In this document: positions 9,848 to 18,792 of the stretch, one piece after another
Layout of the letters: every line of letters starts with the position of its first letter
Position numbering within the stretch: position 1 is the first letter of the stretch
NCBI GenBank assembly: GCA_025210795.1
Contig: JAOAQZ010000010.1
Span: 1-64,000 of the forward strand
Direction of reading: 5' to 3'
DNA from: Cohaesibacter sp.
GTDB taxonomy: Bacteria; Pseudomonadota; Alphaproteobacteria; Rhizobiales; Cohaesibacteraceae
DNA length: 64,000 bases
The notes under the pieces: model-generated
What the model saw: only the letters and a program-made list of their open reading frames with translations
What the model was told of the DNA's origin: nothing
Database searches by the model: none
Position numbers and translations under genes: made by a program

Positions 9848-10345
9848 TCAGGCGCCGTCAGTGTCGCGAGCCTTTAGGCGATAGCAAAATTCCCATGTGT
9901 CGGACACATCGTTCAGGCGGCGAATAACGGGCAGCTTCTCAAAGCCGATCTTTTCGTAAAACTGGTGGCCTTCAATAAAGCGGGTATCCGTCCAGAGCTT
10001 GATCTCGGTGCCTTCTCGCGAATCCACCAGATCGGTGGCCTGCTGATACATAGCCCAAGCCAAACCCTGACCCCGGCCCTTTTTGGCCACATAGACCTTG
10101 AACAGCTCAAAAACCTGTTCGTCGGTCGTCTCTGCAATGGCAAGGGAGCCAACCAGTTCGCCATCTTGCTCGGCAACCCACATTTGCCCGCCCTTGGCAG
10201 CATAATAGCTGGCAGGATGGGCCAGTTCGGGAAATTCCGATGGCTCATAGAGGCAATTGTCATAATCGGCAAAAATGCCGGCAATGAGTTTGGCCAGTTC
10301 AGGACCATCATCATCACGCGCAGAGCGAATGAAGGTATAGCTCAT
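9848..10345 (-). CDS. GNAT family N-acetyltransferase
   Basis: A 165-residue protein with the GNAT fold. It opens with the typical IRSARDDDGPELAKLI, has a central strand GELVGSLAIAE, then FKVYVAKKGRGQGLAWAMYQ, which contains the acetyl-CoA pyrophosphate loop (K/R-G-x-G-x-G/A), and ends with the FYEKIGFEK motif common to these enzymes. It transfers an acetyl group from acetyl-CoA to an amine; the acceptor is unknown. It lies about 40 bases downstream of a small gene of unknown function on the same strand and may be co-transcribed with it. Confidence 0.92.
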   Translation of the reverse strand: MSYTFIRSARDDDGPELAKLIAGIFADYDNCLYEPSEFPELAHPASYYAAKGGQMWVAEQDGELVGSLAIAETTDEQVFELFKVYVAKKGRGQGLAWAMYQQATDLVDSREGTEIKLWTDTRFIEGHQFYEKIGFEKLPVIRRLNDVSDTWEFCYRLKARDTDGA

Positions 10346-10387
10346 GGCACTATCCTTGGATTTGAGAGCAAAATGGCATGAGAGCCA

Positions 10388-10666
10388 TCAGGCATACAGC
10401 GCCATGCCAACACCGTGGCGGCGGGCTTCATCCAGAATCTGGTTCAGCGCCGGATCAGTTGTTTCATTCACTTCAAAAATCCGGTCCAGCGTGATGAAGC
10501 TATAGCCCTGCTCGGTCAGCAGCGCCATGGCTGTCTCGCGAGCCTTGGCGGGATGATCACTATCCACGGCCACCATGACATTGCGGCGCTGTGGCTGGGT
10601 CTGAGGGGGCTTTGGGGCTTCGGTCAGGCGGCCCTGAACACAGAAAATCATGGAACTTACTCGCAT
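10388..10666 (-). CDS. Conserved-looking hypothetical protein
   Basis: About 92 residues starting MRVSSMIFCVQGRL. The middle reads NVMVAVDSDHPAKARETAMALL and the end ILDEARRHGVGMALY, an alternation of strands and helices that suggests a small alpha/beta cytoplasmic protein. No family is recognised. The frame is open upstream to an ATG at 10699, and a GGGAG lies 12 bases before 10666, so the start is uncertain. It is in the same direction as the GNAT gene that follows. Confidence 0.7.
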   Translation of the reverse strand: MRVSSMIFCVQGRLTEAPKPPQTQPQRRNVMVAVDSDHPAKARETAMALLTEQGYSFITLDRIFEVNETTDPALNQILDEARRHGVGMALYA

Positions 10667-10780
10667 ATGGTTATCGTGCTCCCACTCATAATGGGGCATA
10701 TGCGCTCTGTCGAGGGCAAATCCATCAATGCATGATTTATCCGGTAAGGGGAGGGGAGCTGTCTTCCAAAAATGCGGATG

Positions 10781-10808
10781 TCAGACCGCTTCTTTCAGAC
10801 CGCTTCTT
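10781..10808. repeat. 14-base tandem duplication at the end of the sigma-54 activator gene
   Basis: TCAGACCGCTTCTT occurs twice in direct succession (10781-10794 and 10795-10808). On the minus strand the copy inside the gene encodes its last residues Lys-Glu-Ala-Val and the stop, and the second copy repeats the same ending just beyond the stop codon. Confidence 0.9.
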
Positions 10809-12258
10809 TCTGGGCCCAGCTCATACGCTTGCGATAAATGGTTGAGGGGCTGATTTCAAGGGCCGCAGCCGCGCGGGAAATATTGCCGTCAAACGCGGTC
10901 AGAGCGCCTTCAATGATCTGCTTTTCCTGCTGCCAGAAGGGCTGGATGGCGTCGGCCATGGCATGGCCTATGCTTCTAAGGCCGGAAATGGCTTCATCCA
11001 ACTCGGCTTCAAAGCCATCATCACGGCGCAGCAATTCAGGGAAATGATCGGCTTCCACCGCCGTGCCATCATACATAACGGTGATGCGGCGCACGGTATT
11101 TTGCAGCTGGCGCACATTGCCCGGCCAGCGATAGGCCATGAGCATTTGTTCCGCTTCCAGCGAATAAAGCGAGAAATTCTTGCTTTCTTCCTTGGCATAT
11201 TGCTTAAGGAAGAAGCTTGCCAGCGGCATGATGTCCCCGCGTCGTTCGCGAAGGGGCGGCAAATGAATGGGCAAGACATGCAGGCGGTAGAACAGATCTT
11301 CGCGGAACCGGCCTGCCCGCACTTCTTCTAGCGGATCGCGGTTGGTTGCAGCGACAAAGCGGATATCAAGGGAAATTTCGCAGCTCCCGCCAACGCGGCG
11401 CAGAGATCCTGTCTGAATGAGGCGCAGCAATTTGGCCTGCAAATCAAGGGGCATTTCCCCCACTTCATCAAGGAAGAGAGTGCCCCCGTCAGCAAGCTCT
11501 GCCGCACCTTTGCGGTCATCGCTAGCGCCGGTAAAGGCCCCTTTCATATGGCCGAAAATCTCGGATTCCATCAAATCAGCCGGAATGGCAGAACAATTAA
11601 TCGCAATGAACGGCCCGTCAGAGCGATTGGAGCGGGCATGAAGAGCCTGAGCGCAAACTTCTTTGCCGGTGCCGCTTTCCCCCGTTACAAAAACCGGAGC
11701 TTTAGAGGAGGAAATGCGCAAAATCTGGTCATAAATGCCCTGCATGGCAGGGGACTGGCCGATAAAACCCTCAAAATCACATAAAGCCTCGCTGTCGGCC
11801 CCTGAAAAGGCGTCGCTTGCAAGCGGCTCTTTCGGTGTGGTGCTAAGCGCCGGTTTTTCCGGTTTGAGCGCGGTGCGATGCTGGGCCAGCAATTCATTCA
11901 GTCGTTTGCCCAAATTGTCGGCACTGACGGGGCGGGCAATAAAATCATGAGCACCAGCCTGCATGGCGGCAACAGCGCGCGAAACGCTGCCATTTTCGCT
12001 AAGCGCCAGCAAAATCATATTGGGATGGCGGCTGGCAAGACGGGAGAGAAATTTCAGTTCTTCCTCGTCCTCAAAGGTTACAAGAACACAGGCAGGCTCC
12101 ATCAAAAAAGAGGAGGGGCCCTGTGCATCAAACATCTGAAAATCGCATTCCCGGTTCAGATGAGCGGGGAGCTGATCGCTGATCATCCGGCGAAAGGCTG
12201 GGTCAGAGCTCACGACTGCGATGCGGACAAGAGTGCTATCCGCGTGTCCCGATGTCAT
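10795..12258 (-). CDS. Sigma-54-dependent transcriptional activator with degenerate receiver domain
   Basis: A 487-residue enhancer-binding protein. An N-terminal receiver-like domain (about 10-125) precedes an AAA+ domain with Walker A GESGTGKE (193-200), the sigma-54 contact loop GAFTGA (240-245), Walker B LFLDEVGEMP and RWPGNVRQL (377-385). A Fis-type helix-turn-helix closes the protein (about 455-480). The receiver lacks the usual phosphoacceptor (VLVTFEDEEE replaces the LD-x-MP motif), and Arg stands where the conserved Lys of the K-P pair should be, so classical phosphorylation is doubtful. The ATG at 12258 is preferred to the longer frame because AAAGAAAGG lies in front of it. No partner kinase is adjacent. 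The target genes are unknown. Confidence 0.92.
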   Translation of the reverse strand: MTSGHADSTLVRIAVVSSDPAFRRMISDQLPAHLNRECDFQMFDAQGPSSFLMEPACVLVTFEDEEELKFLSRLASRHPNMILLALSENGSVSRAVAAMQAGAHDFIARPVSADNLGKRLNELLAQHRTALKPEKPALSTTPKEPLASDAFSGADSEALCDFEGFIGQSPAMQGIYDQILRISSSKAPVFVTGESGTGKEVCAQALHARSNRSDGPFIAINCSAIPADLMESEIFGHMKGAFTGASDDRKGAAELADGGTLFLDEVGEMPLDLQAKLLRLIQTGSLRRVGGSCEISLDIRFVAATNRDPLEEVRAGRFREDLFYRLHVLPIHLPPLRERRGDIMPLASFFLKQYAKEESKNFSLYSLEAEQMLMAYRWPGNVRQLQNTVRRITVMYDGTAVEADHFPELLRRDDGFEAELDEAISGLRSIGHAMADAIQPFWQQEKQIIEGALTAFDGNISRAAAALEISPSTIYRKRMSWAQKEAV

Positions 12259-12595
12259 AATCTTGATGCCTTTCTTTACACTTTGCTGGCAATGGCTGGT
12301 TTTGGACCAGATCATGCAGAAATGTCCAAATGGGACAGATCCATCAGCTCCGGTCCCCTCCAGTTTTGACCGCTTAGGGTAAACAAAGTCTTTGCAATTA
12401 TGGCGCTTGCCCTATTTGGAAGCCTTTTTTCTCTCATTTTGCATGCTAATCCCCAGCTCAAACGGCGCTTTTGGTTAAGGCTTTGATAAGATTTCAGGAA
12501 ATCGCAACTAACAGAGCGTGCAATTGTTACCGTAAAAACAGACAGGGATAGCCGTGCAGACCGGTTAGGCCGCCCTATGAAGGCGAGAGAACAAA

Positions 12596-12636
12596 GAAAA
12601 AGGCAAAGCCTGCATCATGCATGACTTTGCCTTTTC
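12596..12636 (-). terminator. Hairpin terminator downstream of the copper chaperone gene
   Basis: AAAAGGCAAAG (12598-12608) pairs with CTTTGCCTTTT (12625-12635), with a loop of about 16 bases that itself can fold. On the minus strand it ends in a short T-run. It lies 34 bases past the stop of the chaperone gene. Confidence 0.7.
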
Positions 12637-12669
12637 TAATCGGGCTGGGTGCCGCGCTTTATGCACGGC

Positions 12670-12864
12670 TTACAAGCTGGCGGGAAAACCCAGTTCTTCG
12701 ATGGTCTGGCGCACATCTTCTGCGCTCAGGCTGGTTTCAACCGTGATCTGCGCGGCCTCAAGATTGCCATCCACCTTGGCGGCAGCATCTTTGGCTTCGA
12801 TTGCTTCACGAATGGATTTGACACAGCCACCACAGGCCATTTCCTGTACATTAAGGGTAATCAT
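12670..12864 (-). CDS. Heavy-metal-associated (HMA) domain protein, CopZ-like copper chaperone
   Basis: A 64-residue protein starting MITLNVQEMACGGCVKSI. The M-x-C-x-x-C metal site (ACGGC, Cys at about 10 and 13) and the ferredoxin-like pattern ending in TIEELGFPASL are those of the HMA family, which carries Cu(I) to P-type ATPases. The start at 12864 is supported by an AGGA nine bases upstream. No copper ATPase or metal-responsive regulator is next to it. It is divergent from the patatin gene. Confidence 0.93.
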   Translation of the reverse strand: MITLNVQEMACGGCVKSIREAIEAKDAAAKVDGNLEAAQITVETSLSAEDVRQTIEELGFPASL

Positions 12865-13043
12865 GAGAGGCATTCCTGCGTCTTTAAGAGAAAAAAGAGA
12901 TGATGCGTCCGTCTGTGACATAGCAGGGCCATAAATGCAATCAATAGATGCGAATGGGCGAACATTGATGCTATAGACAAAACGCAAATCCGAACCCAAT
13001 TCAGGCCCCAAACACAAAAGCGCAGAGTGCTGGAGGAAATCCC

Positions 13044-13871
13044 ATGTCAGACAAAACAATTGCAGTTGCTTTTGGCGGGGGCGGAGCCCGCGGCCTGTCC
13101 CATATCTGGATTATGGATGCCCTTGATGAGCTGGGCATCAAACCGGCGGCCCTGTCTGGCACGTCGATCGGAGCCATTGCAGCTGGTCTTTATGCCTCTG
13201 GCCTGACGGGCAAGGAACTGCATGATTATATTATCGCGCTTTTTGGCAATTCGACCGAGGTCATTGGCCGTTTCTGGCAAATGCGGCCCAAAACCTTTTC
13301 CGGCTGGTTCTCGAATGAAAGCAATTTTGGCGAGATTGACGCGCAAAAAGTGGTCGAGGCCTTTTTGCCTGATGCGCTGAAAGAGGATTTTTCCCAGCTT
13401 TCTATTCCCACCACCCTGTCGGCAACTGACTATTTCTCTGGCAAAGAGGTGGTCTTCACCTCTGGCAATCTGCCAAAGGCCGTTGCCGCCTCCATGGCCA
13501 TTCCGGCGCTCTTCTCGCCTGTTATGTATGAAGATCGCCCGCTGGTGGATGGCTCTTGCGTCAATCCCATGCCCATCGACCATGTACGCGCCAAAGCAGA
13601 TATCGTGATTGCGGTAGATGTGGTTGGCTTGCCCGAAAAACCCCAGACAGGACGCTTGAGCCAACTGGAAATGGGCTTTGGTGCGTCGCAAATTCTGATG
13701 CAGACCATCCAGCGCGAGAAAATGCGCCATGACAAGGTGGATATTCTCATCCATCCCGAAATCGGAGCCTTCCGCGTGCTCGATTTTCTCAAGGCCAAAC
13801 AGATATTGCAAAGCTCGCAAGCGGCCAAAGAGGAGCTGAAACGCAAACTCGATGAGCAACTCTCTACCTGA
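13044..13871 (+). CDS. Patatin-like phospholipase (RssA-type serine hydrolase)
   Basis: A 275-residue protein with the complete patatin signature. The oxyanion-hole motif GGGGARG lies at 11-17, the nucleophile Ser41 in GTSIG (39-43) and the catalytic Asp169 in VDGS. The family cleaves acyl esters of phospholipids; bacterial members of this compact size resemble RssA/YchK. No signal peptide or transmembrane segment is visible, so it is probably cytoplasmic or membrane-associated. The substrate is unknown. It is followed by a DinB-family gene 83 bases downstream. Confidence 0.92.
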   Translation: MSDKTIAVAFGGGGARGLSHIWIMDALDELGIKPAALSGTSIGAIAAGLYASGLTGKELHDYIIALFGNSTEVIGRFWQMRPKTFSGWFSNESNFGEIDAQKVVEAFLPDALKEDFSQLSIPTTLSATDYFSGKEVVFTSGNLPKAVAASMAIPALFSPVMYEDRPLVDGSCVNPMPIDHVRAKADIVIAVDVVGLPEKPQTGRLSQLEMGFGASQILMQTIQREKMRHDKVDILIHPEIGAFRVLDFLKAKQILQSSQAAKEELKRKLDEQLST

Positions 13872-13954
13872 TTGTGCCAAGGGCCTATCTTTGGCGCGCA
13901 CATTCGGTCTATCCTCAAATTTGCAATTATGCAGATGTGAGAAAAGGATAGGAT

Positions 13955-14452
13955 ATGGCGCAGTCACTCAGGACATATTTTGCCAAGCTGGCCCACTATA
14001 ACCAATGGGCCAATCAGCGCTTTTATCAAAGCCTTTCAGAATTGTCTGAAGACGAGCTCCAGCGCGATCTTTCCTCCTTTTTTGGCTCCATTCACAACAC
14101 GCTCAATCATGTGCTGGTGGGCGATACCCTATGGATGGCCCGCTTTCTGCAAAGCTCGCCGCCGCCATGGCAGCTTGATTCTGTTCCCTTCTCCTCCTTT
14201 GCCTCTCTTCATGAAGGGCGCAAGGCGATGGACGGAACAATTATCAGCTTCTTTGAAGCCGATAGCCAGCCAATGGATTTCCTTGCCTACCAGACCATGG
14301 TAGGGGAGAAGATGAACCAGATGCGATCGGATCTTTATTCCCATTTCTTCAATCACCAAACCCACCATCGCGGCCAATGTCACGCGATGCTCACCCAGCT
14401 TGGCTATGACGCCCCGCCGCTTGATCTGGCCTATTTCTATCGCGAACAATAA
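13955..14452 (+). CDS. DinB family protein
   Basis: A 165-residue four-helix-bundle protein. It begins YFAKLAHYNQWANQRFYQSL, a typical DinB opening, and has the three metal-ligand positions: His in TLNHVLVGDTLW and the pair in FFNHQTHHRGQ. DinB/YfiT proteins bind a divalent metal, and many are thiol-dependent transferases; the E. coli DNA polymerase of the same name is unrelated. The function of this member is unknown. It ends YDAPPLDLAYFYRE, common in proteobacterial members. Confidence 0.93.
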   Translation: MAQSLRTYFAKLAHYNQWANQRFYQSLSELSEDELQRDLSSFFGSIHNTLNHVLVGDTLWMARFLQSSPPPWQLDSVPFSSFASLHEGRKAMDGTIISFFEADSQPMDFLAYQTMVGEKMNQMRSDLYSHFFNHQTHHRGQCHAMLTQLGYDAPPLDLAYFYREQ

Positions 14453-14563
14453 GACCAGAGAGCCAACAGGCGCTTTGGCTATATCATTTTGCGGGTTTTG
14501 GCTCTCGGCTCTTTCCGGTCTGCCATCCCATCATGTGCATGGAAACGACGAAAAGGAAAGGTC

Positions 14564-15385
14564 ATGAGCGAGCAAACATCCACATTTCGGGCCCTGCATC
14601 AGCCGGGTAATCCTTTCATTTTGGCCAATGCGTGGGATAAAGGCTCGGCGCGCATGCTGGCATCCATGGGGGCCAAAGCCATTGCCACATCTTCCGCTGC
14701 TCACGCCTTTACGCTCGGAAAACCCGATATGGGCCATGTCAGCCGCAGTGAAGCCATAAGTCATGCGCAGGATCTGGCGGCAGCAACCCCCTTGCCGGTA
14801 AGTGGAGACCTGGAAAATGGCTATGGGGATAGCCCGCAAGATGTGGCTGAGACCATTTTGAAAGCAGCCGAAGCAGGGCTTGCGGGGGCTTGCATTGAAG
14901 ATACCTGCCTGCCCTCTGATCGGCCCTATGAGTTTGCCAAAGCTGTCGAGCGGATTGAAGCGGCGGTCGAAATTGCTCGAAATCTCAAATCAGATTTTGT
15001 CCTGACCGCCCGCGCCGATGGGGTGATGCTGGGCACCTATGATGTCAAGGAAGCCATTCGCCGCCTGCAAGCGTTTGAGAAGGCGGGGGCTGACTGCCTT
15101 TATGCCCCTGCGCCGGGCAGTTTGGAGGCCCAAGCCGAAATTTGCCGCGCGGTCTCCGCGCCGGTCAATGCCTTGGCCGCAGGGCCATTTATGCAGCATT
15201 CGGTGCAGGATTTTGCCAATATCGGCGTGGCGCGCATCTCCCTTGGCTCGGCTCTGGCGCGCGCAACCCACCGAATTATACTTGATGCCGGTAAGGCGAT
15301 GTTCGGTGAGGGGGACTTTACTGCTATGAGCCACAGCACAAGCGCCGGAGTGATCGACCCCATCCTCGCAGCCTTTGACAAATAG
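14564..15385 (+). CDS. Isocitrate lyase/phosphoenolpyruvate mutase family protein
   Basis: A 273-residue TIM-barrel protein. The conserved segments SGDLENGYGD (substrate and metal binding), GACIEDTC and LTARADG are present. The Cys of the lyase loop (KKCGH in isocitrate lyase) is absent, as in the carboxyphosphonoenolpyruvate phosphonomutase-like subgroup. Such enzymes cleave or form C-C or C-P bonds next to a carboxylate; the substrate of this subgroup is usually unassigned. The ATG at 14564 is chosen over an open upstream extension because AAAGGAAAGG lies in front of it. Confidence 0.9.
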   Translation: MSEQTSTFRALHQPGNPFILANAWDKGSARMLASMGAKAIATSSAAHAFTLGKPDMGHVSRSEAISHAQDLAAATPLPVSGDLENGYGDSPQDVAETILKAAEAGLAGACIEDTCLPSDRPYEFAKAVERIEAAVEIARNLKSDFVLTARADGVMLGTYDVKEAIRRLQAFEKAGADCLYAPAPGSLEAQAEICRAVSAPVNALAAGPFMQHSVQDFANIGVARISLGSALARATHRIILDAGKAMFGEGDFTAMSHSTSAGVIDPILAAFDK

Positions 15386-15427
15386 GCTTATGTTCATAGG
15401 CCAAGCCTGGATGCTCTCTCAAAAGAC

Positions 15428-15449
15428 AAAAGGCCCCGTCGGGGCCTTT
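15428..15449. terminator. Bidirectional hairpin terminator
   Basis: AAAGGCCCC (15429-15437) pairs perfectly with GGGGCCTTT (15441-15449) around a GTC loop. On the minus strand it is followed by TTTTGTCTTTT, so it should end the DUF6101-like gene; it also follows the convergent plus-strand gene. Confidence 0.82.
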
Positions 15450-15481
15450 GGATCAAAATCAGGAATGTGCCGTTCACATCT

Positions 15482-16126
15482 TTAATTGCGGGCAATCATC
15501 TCGCGTCCGGCTTCCCTTGGCATAGGTCCGGTCTGGCCGATCTTGCGGCGGGTCAGGAACCGTGGCCGGCGGGCTGCAAACTGGCTGTGATGGCGGCGCG
15601 GTGCAGGAACAATCTCGCCAAGGCTTGCGCAGCCGTTCAAAGCATTCAGCTTGATATAGCCATCCTCTTGTAAAGGTTTGTGCAGCAAATCGAGCCCATA
15701 TTTGCGCGCCCATGCTTGCCAATCCACCGCAGCATCTTCAAGGTCAGCAGAGACCAGAAGCGGCACAGTCAAATGCGGATCGTCATGCACCAGCTCAAGA
15801 ATGCAAATAACGGGATTTCCCACCTCTTTGCTGACCAGATAGCGTGCGCCAACCCCTTTATAATAAGAAAGCGGAACCCGCACGATCAGCGGCAGGCCTG
15901 ACTCAAGCTGGCATTCAACCAGAGCCTGATTACCGGTAATCTGAACATGGCCGGGCACATGGGTGCCAAACAGCTCAGCAGCATCTTTGCCGATAAGCTT
16001 TGCAGCTTTGTTGCGCAATTTGGAGGATTGAAACCGTGTATGGGGGCAGTGGGGATCGACTCGCATCGATCCCTCTTGCCGGTACGGAGTGGCTTCCGTG
16101 TATTGATTTTGTATTTGACGCCTCAC
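15482..16126 (-). CDS. DUF6101-like protein of unknown function
   Basis: A 214-residue protein without signal peptide or membrane segment. It has a central beta-rich region (VECQLESGLPLIVRVPLSYY, YLVSKEVGNPVICILEL) and a basic C-terminus RRPRFLTRRKIGQTG ending REMIARN. From memory this ending and length match the Hyphomicrobiales family DUF6101; I could not check. The start is a GTG at 16126 with AAAGGAGAGG just upstream. The function is unknown. Confidence 0.75.
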   Translation of the reverse strand: MRRQIQNQYTEATPYRQEGSMRVDPHCPHTRFQSSKLRNKAAKLIGKDAAELFGTHVPGHVQITGNQALVECQLESGLPLIVRVPLSYYKGVGARYLVSKEVGNPVICILELVHDDPHLTVPLLVSADLEDAAVDWQAWARKYGLDLLHKPLQEDGYIKLNALNGCASLGEIVPAPRRHHSQFAARRPRFLTRRKIGQTGPMPREAGREMIARN

Positions 16127-16494
16127 GTGCCTCTCCTTTGAGCCCCTTTTCGGGTGCCTCTTTTTGATGAGACCGACAATACGCCTGAGCGATGTGAAAT
16201 TGCTTAAGTTTCTAGGTTAAAAAGTCGTTATATTTTATAGGGTTATCTAAAAGTTACTGGCTTGGAAATCTTCAGATTTCGTTCACCATGCCACCTTGGT
16301 GGCACATGGGGGGTGCATGGGGGGCGCTCTTGCTCTTTTCCCTTGCCCCGAACAGGCGAACACCCTAAGTAAAGAACAACGCCTTTGTGGCAACGCTTCG
16401 TGCGCTTTTCTTCCTGCTGGCTCTAACGCCACGGTGAAACAGGCGCCTATCGGTCAATTGGGGTCAGATGTGACGGCGGTTATCCGCCTCATAG
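16127..16494. other. Intergenic region with a palindrome
   Basis: About 370 bases between divergent genes. The first part is AT-rich and should carry promoters. At 16289-16304 TGCCACC is followed by TT and GGTGGCA, a near-perfect operator-like palindrome. The G-rich stretch after it (to about 16330) has no coding potential that I can support. Confidence 0.5.
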
Positions 16495-17898
16495 ATGGCC
16501 GACTTTCAAGTTTGGGATGCTTCCTCTATGTCCAGCCTTTTCGATCAATCAGAAATTTTGGAGCGCGCACAGATTTTGGTCGAGGCGGCCAGCAAGGCCG
16601 GGGCCGAAGCGGCTGATGCCATCGCCGCACGCAGTGCTGCGACATCTCTGAGCTTTCGTGAAGGGGCGATGGAAGAGAATGAGCGCTCGGAAAATGACTC
16701 CATCGCCTTGCGCGTTTTTGTCGGTGGCTGCAAAGCCTCAATCTCCACCAATGGTACGGGCGAGCGCGAAGAGCTTGTCAAACTGGCCGAGCGGGCCGTG
16801 GCCATGGCAAAGGTTTCTCCGCCCGATCCCTATGCACGTCTTGCCGATAAAGATGCCCTGATGGATGAAGCCGCCATTGCAGCGCTGCGTGACAAGCTTG
16901 ATTTGCTGGATACTTCAATGCCAGAGCCTTCCGAGCTTAAAGACATGGCGCTGGAGACCGAAGAGGCTGCCCTGTCAGTGGACGGGGTGAGTAAATCCGG
17001 CGGTGCGGGCGCGGGCCATGCCATTGGCGGCATGGTGCTGGTGACCTCGCACGGATTTACCGGCTCCTATCTCTCCTCTTCCTTTTCCTTCTCGGCAACC
17101 GCCATTGCAGGGGAAGGCACCGCCATGGAGCGTGATTATGATTATTCCTCCTGCCGCCACCGCGAGGATTTGAAAAACCCCGCTGACGTGGGCCGCAAAG
17201 CGGGCGAGCGGGCCGTGGCCCGCCTTAACCCCGGCAAGGTAGAGACTGGCACCTATGATGTGATGTTTGATCCGCGCATTGCTACTTCTTTGCTCGGTCA
17301 TTTCGCCGGTGCCATCAACGGGGCCGCGATTGCGCGGCAAACCTCCTTTTTGAAAGACAAGCTGGGCGAGCAGATCTTCCCTGCCTCTGTGACCATTTCT
17401 GACGATCCCAATCGCGTGCGCGGTCTGGGTTCTCACCCCTTCGATGGCGAGGGCGTTGCCTCTCATCCTTTAAACTGGATTGAAGACGGCGTGCTGACCC
17501 AATGGATTTTGGACAGCGCCACAGCAGCCGAGCTGGGCCTGAAAACCAATGCCCGTGCGGCCCGTTCAGGCGCCAATCCCGGACCGGGCTCCTCCAATCT
17601 GACCCTTCATGCTGGCGCACAAAGTCCGCAAGAGCTGATGGCCTCCATGAAAGATGGCATTTATCTCACCGATCTGATCGGCCACGGGGTCAACGGGGTC
17701 ACCGGTGACTATTCGCGCGGGGCTGCAGGCTTTCGCATCCGCAATGGCGAGATTGCCGAAGCCATTTCGGAATTTACCATTGCAGGCAACCTCATTGATA
17801 TGTTTGCCCGCCTGATCCCGGCTAGCGATCTGGTGCTTGACCGCGCTGTATGTGCGCCAACATGCCTGATTGAAGGCATGGCGGTTGCCGGACGATAA
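16495..17898 (+). CDS. pmbA: TldE/PmbA metalloprotease subunit
   Basis: A 467-residue protein of the TldD/PmbA family. It has the family opening ILVEAASKAGAEAADAIAARS, the middle GKVETGTYDVMFDPRIATSLLGHFAG and the C-terminal GANPGPGSSNL, GVNGVTGDYSRGA and FTIAGNLIDM. It lacks the HExxxH zinc motif, which marks it as the non-catalytic TldE partner rather than TldD. TldD-TldE form a heterodimer that degrades unfolded peptides and matures modified peptides such as microcin B17, and it also affects gyrase toxin sensitivity. The TldD gene is at 31.7-33.2 kb on the other strand. A second ATG at 16528 preceded by GGGATG could be the true start. Confidence 0.95.
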   Translation: MADFQVWDASSMSSLFDQSEILERAQILVEAASKAGAEAADAIAARSAATSLSFREGAMEENERSENDSIALRVFVGGCKASISTNGTGEREELVKLAERAVAMAKVSPPDPYARLADKDALMDEAAIAALRDKLDLLDTSMPEPSELKDMALETEEAALSVDGVSKSGGAGAGHAIGGMVLVTSHGFTGSYLSSSFSFSATAIAGEGTAMERDYDYSSCRHREDLKNPADVGRKAGERAVARLNPGKVETGTYDVMFDPRIATSLLGHFAGAINGAAIARQTSFLKDKLGEQIFPASVTISDDPNRVRGLGSHPFDGEGVASHPLNWIEDGVLTQWILDSATAAELGLKTNARAARSGANPGPGSSNLTLHAGAQSPQELMASMKDGIYLTDLIGHGVNGVTGDYSRGAAGFRIRNGEIAEAISEFTIAGNLIDMFARLIPASDLVLDRAVCAPTCLIEGMAVAGR

Positions 17899-17958
17899 AG
17901 AGCAACAACAGCAATTCGGCGCATGCCACATAAAAAGAGAATGAAAAGGACTGTCTGA

Positions 17959-18792
17959 ATGACACACAAGACCCCAGCCCCTGACTTTTGGCGCAAGGAG
18001 CGCGCTCTTTTGGAGCATGCTGCCCGCAAGGCAGGCGAGGTGGGTCTTGGCTTTTTCAATCGTGATCCGCAAATCTGGTCCAAGGACAATGACAGTCCGG
18101 TGACCGAAGCCGATCTGGCGATCGACAAAATGCTGCATCAGGAATTGCTGGCCGCTCACCCCGACTATGGCTGGCTGTCGGAAGAGACCGAAGACAGCAC
18201 CGAGCGCCTCGATAAGGATTTTGTCTTTGTTGTGGACCCCATTGACGGCACCCGTGTCTTCATCAATGGCGGCGATGAGTGGACCATCTCCATTGCCATC
18301 GTCAAAGGTGATCGTCCGGTTGTCGCAGCGCTTTATGCGCCTGTGCGGGACGAAATGTATCTGGCAAGCGAAGGCCAGCCCACCACGCTCAATGGCAAAA
18401 ACGTGACTGTCGGCAGCAAAGATAAGCTCTTTGACATGCGCGCGGTTGGCCCCGGCCCTGTTATCCGTAAAGGGGCGCTGTATGACAAAGGGGCAAAATG
18501 GGGCGGTTATATCGGCTCTCTTGCTTACCGCATTGCCATGCTCGCGGATGGGAAGGCCGACCTGGCTCTTGCCCGTGGTGGCGCCCATGATTGGGATCTG
18601 GCAGCCGCGGATCTGATCATCGCTCAGGCAGGCGGCCTACTGCGCGAAGAAGATGGCAGCCCTTTGCGCTATAACAAGAAAATCCCGCGCCATGGCGCGC
18701 TCTATGCCACAAATCCGCAGCTTGAGTCTCTTATCCAGCCCCTGATGAGCAGCTTTCATTTCCCCGCCCGTAAGTCACAGCCTTCCGCTTAA
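17959..18792 (+). CDS. Inositol monophosphatase-family phosphatase, CysQ-like
   Basis: A 277-residue Mg2+-dependent phosphatase. The three metal-site motifs are present: SEETED, DPIDGT and the C-terminal AHDWDLAAADLII. CysQ-type members hydrolyse 3'-phosphoadenosine 5'-phosphate, and other members hydrolyse inositol or fructose phosphates. The CysQ reading is favoured because this gene sits next to DUF4170, DUF374, waaA and lpxK in Hyphomicrobiales. It follows pmbA by 60 bases in the same direction and may share its transcript. Confidence 0.9.
   Translation: MTHKTPAPDFWRKERALLEHAARKAGEVGLGFFNRDPQIWSKDNDSPVTEADLAIDKMLHQELLAAHPDYGWLSEETEDSTERLDKDFVFVVDPIDGTRVFINGGDEWTISIAIVKGDRPVVAALYAPVRDEMYLASEGQPTTLNGKNVTVGSKDKLFDMRAVGPGPVIRKGALYDKGAKWGGYIGSLAYRIAMLADGKADLALARGGAHDWDLAAADLIIAQAGGLLREEDGSPLRYNKKIPRHGALYATNPQLESLIQPLMSSFHFPARKSQPSA

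Noticed and set aside
13047..13967. 306-codon minus-strand frame opposite the patatin gene
   Set aside because: The plus-strand protein has all patatin motifs; the antisense frame has none and is a coding shadow.
17566..18588. 340-codon minus-strand frame across pmbA and the CysQ-like gene
   Set aside because: It spans the junction of two well-supported genes on the opposite strand and encodes nothing recognisable.
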